Assembly: GCA_031255985.1 (NCBI GenBank)
Contig: JAIRRL010000204.1
Coordinates: forward strand, 1-8,107
DNA length: 8,107 nucleotides
From: Gracilibacteraceae bacterium
Lineage (GTDB): Bacteria; Bacillota; Desulfitobacteriia; Desulfitobacteriales; Syntrophobotulaceae
Reading direction: 5' to 3'
Positions 6,389-8,107 of the stretch are shown here, piece by piece. A model generated the notes under the pieces. The model was not told the DNA's origin. It worked only from the letters and a program-made list of their open reading frames with translations, and searched no databases. The number at the start of each line of letters is the position of its first letter. Position 1 is the first letter of the stretch. Both the position numbers and the translations under genes were made by a program.

Positions 6389-6405
6389 AGCGCTCAGATT
6401 GCCAA
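6376..6405 (-). promoter_or_regulatory. Strong promoter of the dnaD-loader-glycosidase operon
   Basis: On the minus strand TTGGCA (6405-6400) is followed after 18 bp by TATAAT (6381-6376), with TG one base upstream of the -10 box (extended -10). Expected transcription start is near 6368-6369, giving a leader of about 36 bases to ATG 6332. A second -35-like TTGACT at 6414-6409 is 27 bp from the -10 box, which is too far. No other convincing promoter is seen down to 2950. Confidence 0.8.
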
Positions 6406-6442
6406 GGGAGTCAAGCGCGGTTTTTTCGGTTTCCGTCCGCCT

Positions 6443-7990
6443 TCAGCCCGCCTTTTTCCCGTTCTGTTCCGCCAAAAACAAGCGTTGCGGCGCTTCGACC
6501 GTTTCATTATAACAGCTGAAAATTTCCTCAACCCTCGCTCGGTTTTTATTTGGAAAAATAAGGGAAACGACCGGAACCAATACCAGGCCGATGAGCATGG
6601 CGCAGGCGCCGGCGTTGATCGGAGAGGCGAAATAGTTGAGGAACATGTTGGAGACGGTGACGCCGACCCCGGAAACGAAACTTGCCCATACCGCCGCCCG
6701 GCTGACTCTTTTCCAGTAAAGGCCGTACAGGAAGGGGGCCAGGAAGGAACCGGCGAGCGCGCCCCAGGAAATCCCCATAAGCTGGGCGATGAAGGTGGGC
6801 GGATTCAAGGCCAGCAGAGTGCAGACGGTGATGAAAATAACCACAAAAACCCGGATCAGCAGGAGTTTGGTTTTTTCACTCATGCCGCGCAGGATGGTGT
6901 GGCCAAGGAAATCAAGGGTCAGCGTCGAGCTGGAGGTGATGACCAAAGCGGACAAAGTGGACATGGAGGCGGAAAGGACAAGGATGACGATGAGACCGGT
7001 CAAAATATCCGGCAGGCCGGAAAGCATGAACGGAATCACCCGGTCATAAACGACGGCGCCTGTTTCGCCGTACAAGGAGGGATCGTCGAACAGACGGCTG
7101 AAGCCTCCGACGAAGTAGCAGCCGCAGGATATGATCACGGCGAAGAAAGTGGAAATAATAGTGCCGGCGTAAACGGCTTTTTCGCTTTTGATCGTGTAAA
7201 ATTTGTGAACCATCTGAGGCAGACCCCAAGTGCCGAGCGAGGTCAGAATAACGACGCCGAGCAGGTTTTGCGGATCAGGGCCGAAAAAAGAGACGAAAGC
7301 GCCGGGTTGACCGGCGGTGGCGGGCGCGTCGCTGGGCAGTTCGGCCAATTGGCCCAGGGCGGCCAAAAAACCGCCCTTGCCGGCCAAAACCGCGACGACG
7401 ACGGCGATGATGCCGGCCAGCATGATCATGCCTTGGATGAAATCATTGATCGTCGTGGCCACATAGCCGCCCAGCACCACATAGACGGCGGTCAGCGAGG
7501 CCATGACGAGGACGCAGGCCCAGTAGGGCGCGGCGAAAGCCATGCCAAACAGGCGGGACAATCCGTTATAGATGGAGGCGGTGTACGGGATCAGGAACAC
7601 GAAAATGATGACGGAGGAAGCTATTTTCAAGGCGGGGCTGCCGTAGCGGGCGCCGAAAAAGTCCGGCATCGTGGCGGAATTAATATGGTTGGTCATGATG
7701 CGCGTCCGGCGGCCGAGAACCGCCCAGGCCAAAAGACAGCCGATGAAGGCGTTGCCGATACCGATCCAGGTGGCGGCGACGCCGTAGCGCCAGCCGAATT
7801 GGCCGGCGTAACCGACGAATACTACAGCGGAAAAATAAGTAGTTCCATAGGCGAACGCCGTCATCCAGGGCCCGATGCCGCGCCCGCCGAGAACAAAGCC
7901 GCTGACGTCGAGAACTTTGCGGCGGGAATATACGCCGACGCCCGCCATTATCGCGATGAAAACAACCAGCAATGATATTTTAGTAAACAT
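6443..7990 (-). CDS. Sodium/solute symporter (SSS family)
   Basis: SSS proteins are inner-membrane carriers that use the Na+ gradient to import proline, pantothenate, acetate, sugars or other solutes. The 515-residue protein is hydrophobic throughout, with about 13 helices and a short hydrophilic tail, and has the family length. Family segments: GGRGIGPWMTAFAYGTTYFS (35-54), GGYVATTINDFIQG (174-187), GTWGLPQMVHKF (253-264) and LSASMSTLS (339-347), whose Ser344 and Thr345 match the PutP Na+-site Ser340/Thr341. By alignment by eye, the PutP Asp55 position appears to be Tyr52, so the exact ion site may differ and PutP itself is unlikely. The substrate cannot be assigned. ATG 7990 has AAGGAG at 7999-8004 (8-base spacing). 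It is monocistronic in the window; no clear terminator separates it from the promoter at 6376-6405. Confidence 0.93.
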   Translation of the reverse strand: MFTKISLLVVFIAIMAGVGVYSRRKVLDVSGFVLGGRGIGPWMTAFAYGTTYFSAVVFVGYAGQFGWRYGVAATWIGIGNAFIGCLLAWAVLGRRTRIMTNHINSATMPDFFGARYGSPALKIASSVIIFVFLIPYTASIYNGLSRLFGMAFAAPYWACVLVMASLTAVYVVLGGYVATTINDFIQGMIMLAGIIAVVVAVLAGKGGFLAALGQLAELPSDAPATAGQPGAFVSFFGPDPQNLLGVVILTSLGTWGLPQMVHKFYTIKSEKAVYAGTIISTFFAVIISCGCYFVGGFSRLFDDPSLYGETGAVVYDRVIPFMLSGLPDILTGLIVILVLSASMSTLSALVITSSSTLTLDFLGHTILRGMSEKTKLLLIRVFVVIFITVCTLLALNPPTFIAQLMGISWGALAGSFLAPFLYGLYWKRVSRAAVWASFVSGVGVTVSNMFLNYFASPINAGACAMLIGLVLVPVVSLIFPNKNRARVEEIFSCYNETVEAPQRLFLAEQNGKKAG

Positions 7991-7998
7991 TTTTACCG

Positions 7999-8004
7999 CT
8001 CCTT
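7999..8004 (-). promoter_or_regulatory. Ribosome binding site of the symporter
   Basis: AAGGAG on the minus strand, 8 bases before ATG 7990, directly follows the 13-bp repeat array and confirms the start. Confidence 0.85.
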
Positions 8005-8012
8005 AATATGCT

Positions 8013-8077
8013 TATGAACATTGGTCATGAATATCGCTCATGAACATTGGTTATGAGTATTGGTCATGAGTATTGCA
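8013..8077. repeat. Five tandem copies of a 13-bp repeat in the symporter leader
   Basis: The copies start at 8013, 8026, 8039, 8052 and 8065, with exact 13-bp spacing and a plus-strand consensus YATGARYATTGGT. Copies 1 and 3 differ at one base only; copy 2 is the most diverged (CATGAATATCGCT). The array lies between a -10 box (8097-8102) and the ribosome binding site, so it would be transcribed. Thirteen bp is not a whole helical turn nor a multiple of three. Candidates are binding sites for a regulator, a slippage-prone spacer, or an RNA element. Confidence 0.9.
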
Positions 8078-8096
8078 ACGTAAATCCCTCAAAAAA

Positions 8097-8102
8097 ATTA
8101 TA
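8097..8102 (-). promoter_or_regulatory. Probable -10 box of the symporter promoter
   Basis: A perfect TATAAT on the minus strand is followed by a T-run. The matching -35 box would lie beyond the window edge, so only half of the promoter can be seen. Transcription would start near 8090, giving a leader of about 100 bases that includes the whole 13-bp array. Confidence 0.5.
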
Positions 8103-8107
8103 AGTGT

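Noticed and set aside
6390..6442. Terminator after the symporter gene
   Set aside because: The GCGCT/AGCGC pair has only a 5-bp stem and a 19-base loop, with an imperfect T-rich stretch after it that is part of the next promoter. This is too weak to call.
6485..7975. Long open frame of 496 codons on the + strand opposite the symporter
   Set aside because: Its product is rich in Gly, Asp, Gln and His with no domain, as expected from the antisense of a hydrophobic membrane protein in GC-rich DNA. The minus strand encodes a complete SSS carrier.

Overview
The window looks like chromosomal DNA from a fairly GC-rich member of the Firmicutes (Bacillota). The main evidence is a DnaD-domain replication initiator next to a DnaI/DnaC-type helicase loader, a CsoR-family metalloregulator, strong GGAGG-type Shine-Dalgarno sites and housekeeping-type promoters with extended -10 boxes. 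A GC-rich clostridial or Negativicutes lineage is possible, but nothing here settles the class. No rRNA, tRNA, CRISPR array, transposase or phage structural gene is seen.

Left part (1-2925, + strand): a clear promoter (TTGGCT, 17 bp, TGcTATAAT) drives lepA (elongation factor 4), followed 13 bp later by a His-tailed CsoR-family repressor. That gene overlaps by 4 bp (ATGA) a single-domain precorrin-2 dehydrogenase/sirohydrochlorin ferrochelatase of siroheme synthesis. The three genes probably share a transcript.

Middle part (2950-6405, - strand): a convergent operon. From its strong promoter at 6376-6405 it reads: DnaD-domain protein, a 143-bp gap holding 2.4 copies of a 41-bp hairpin repeat, DnaI/DnaC-like AAA+ loader, membrane-anchored phosphodiester glycosidase (NAGPA family; GTGA overlap with the loader), and an unrecognised single-pass membrane protein with weak beta-propeller character. 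The first two genes are the functional counterpart of a helicase-loading pair. The last two act outside the membrane, so the operon joins replication initiation to envelope functions.

Right part (6443-8107, - strand): a sodium/solute symporter (SSS family) whose upstream leader carries five exact-register copies of a 13-bp direct repeat between a -10 box and the ribosome binding site.

No new enzyme system is evident. The most unusual features are the two repeat structures (41-bp hairpin units at 5492-5588 and 13-bp units at 8013-8077), the dyads over the dnaD-operon promoter, the His-rich CsoR homologue between lepA and a siroheme gene, and the coupling of helicase-loader genes to envelope genes. 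Several starts differ from the longest open frame: lepA at 103, the glycosidase at GTG 4705 and the DnaD protein at ATG 6332.
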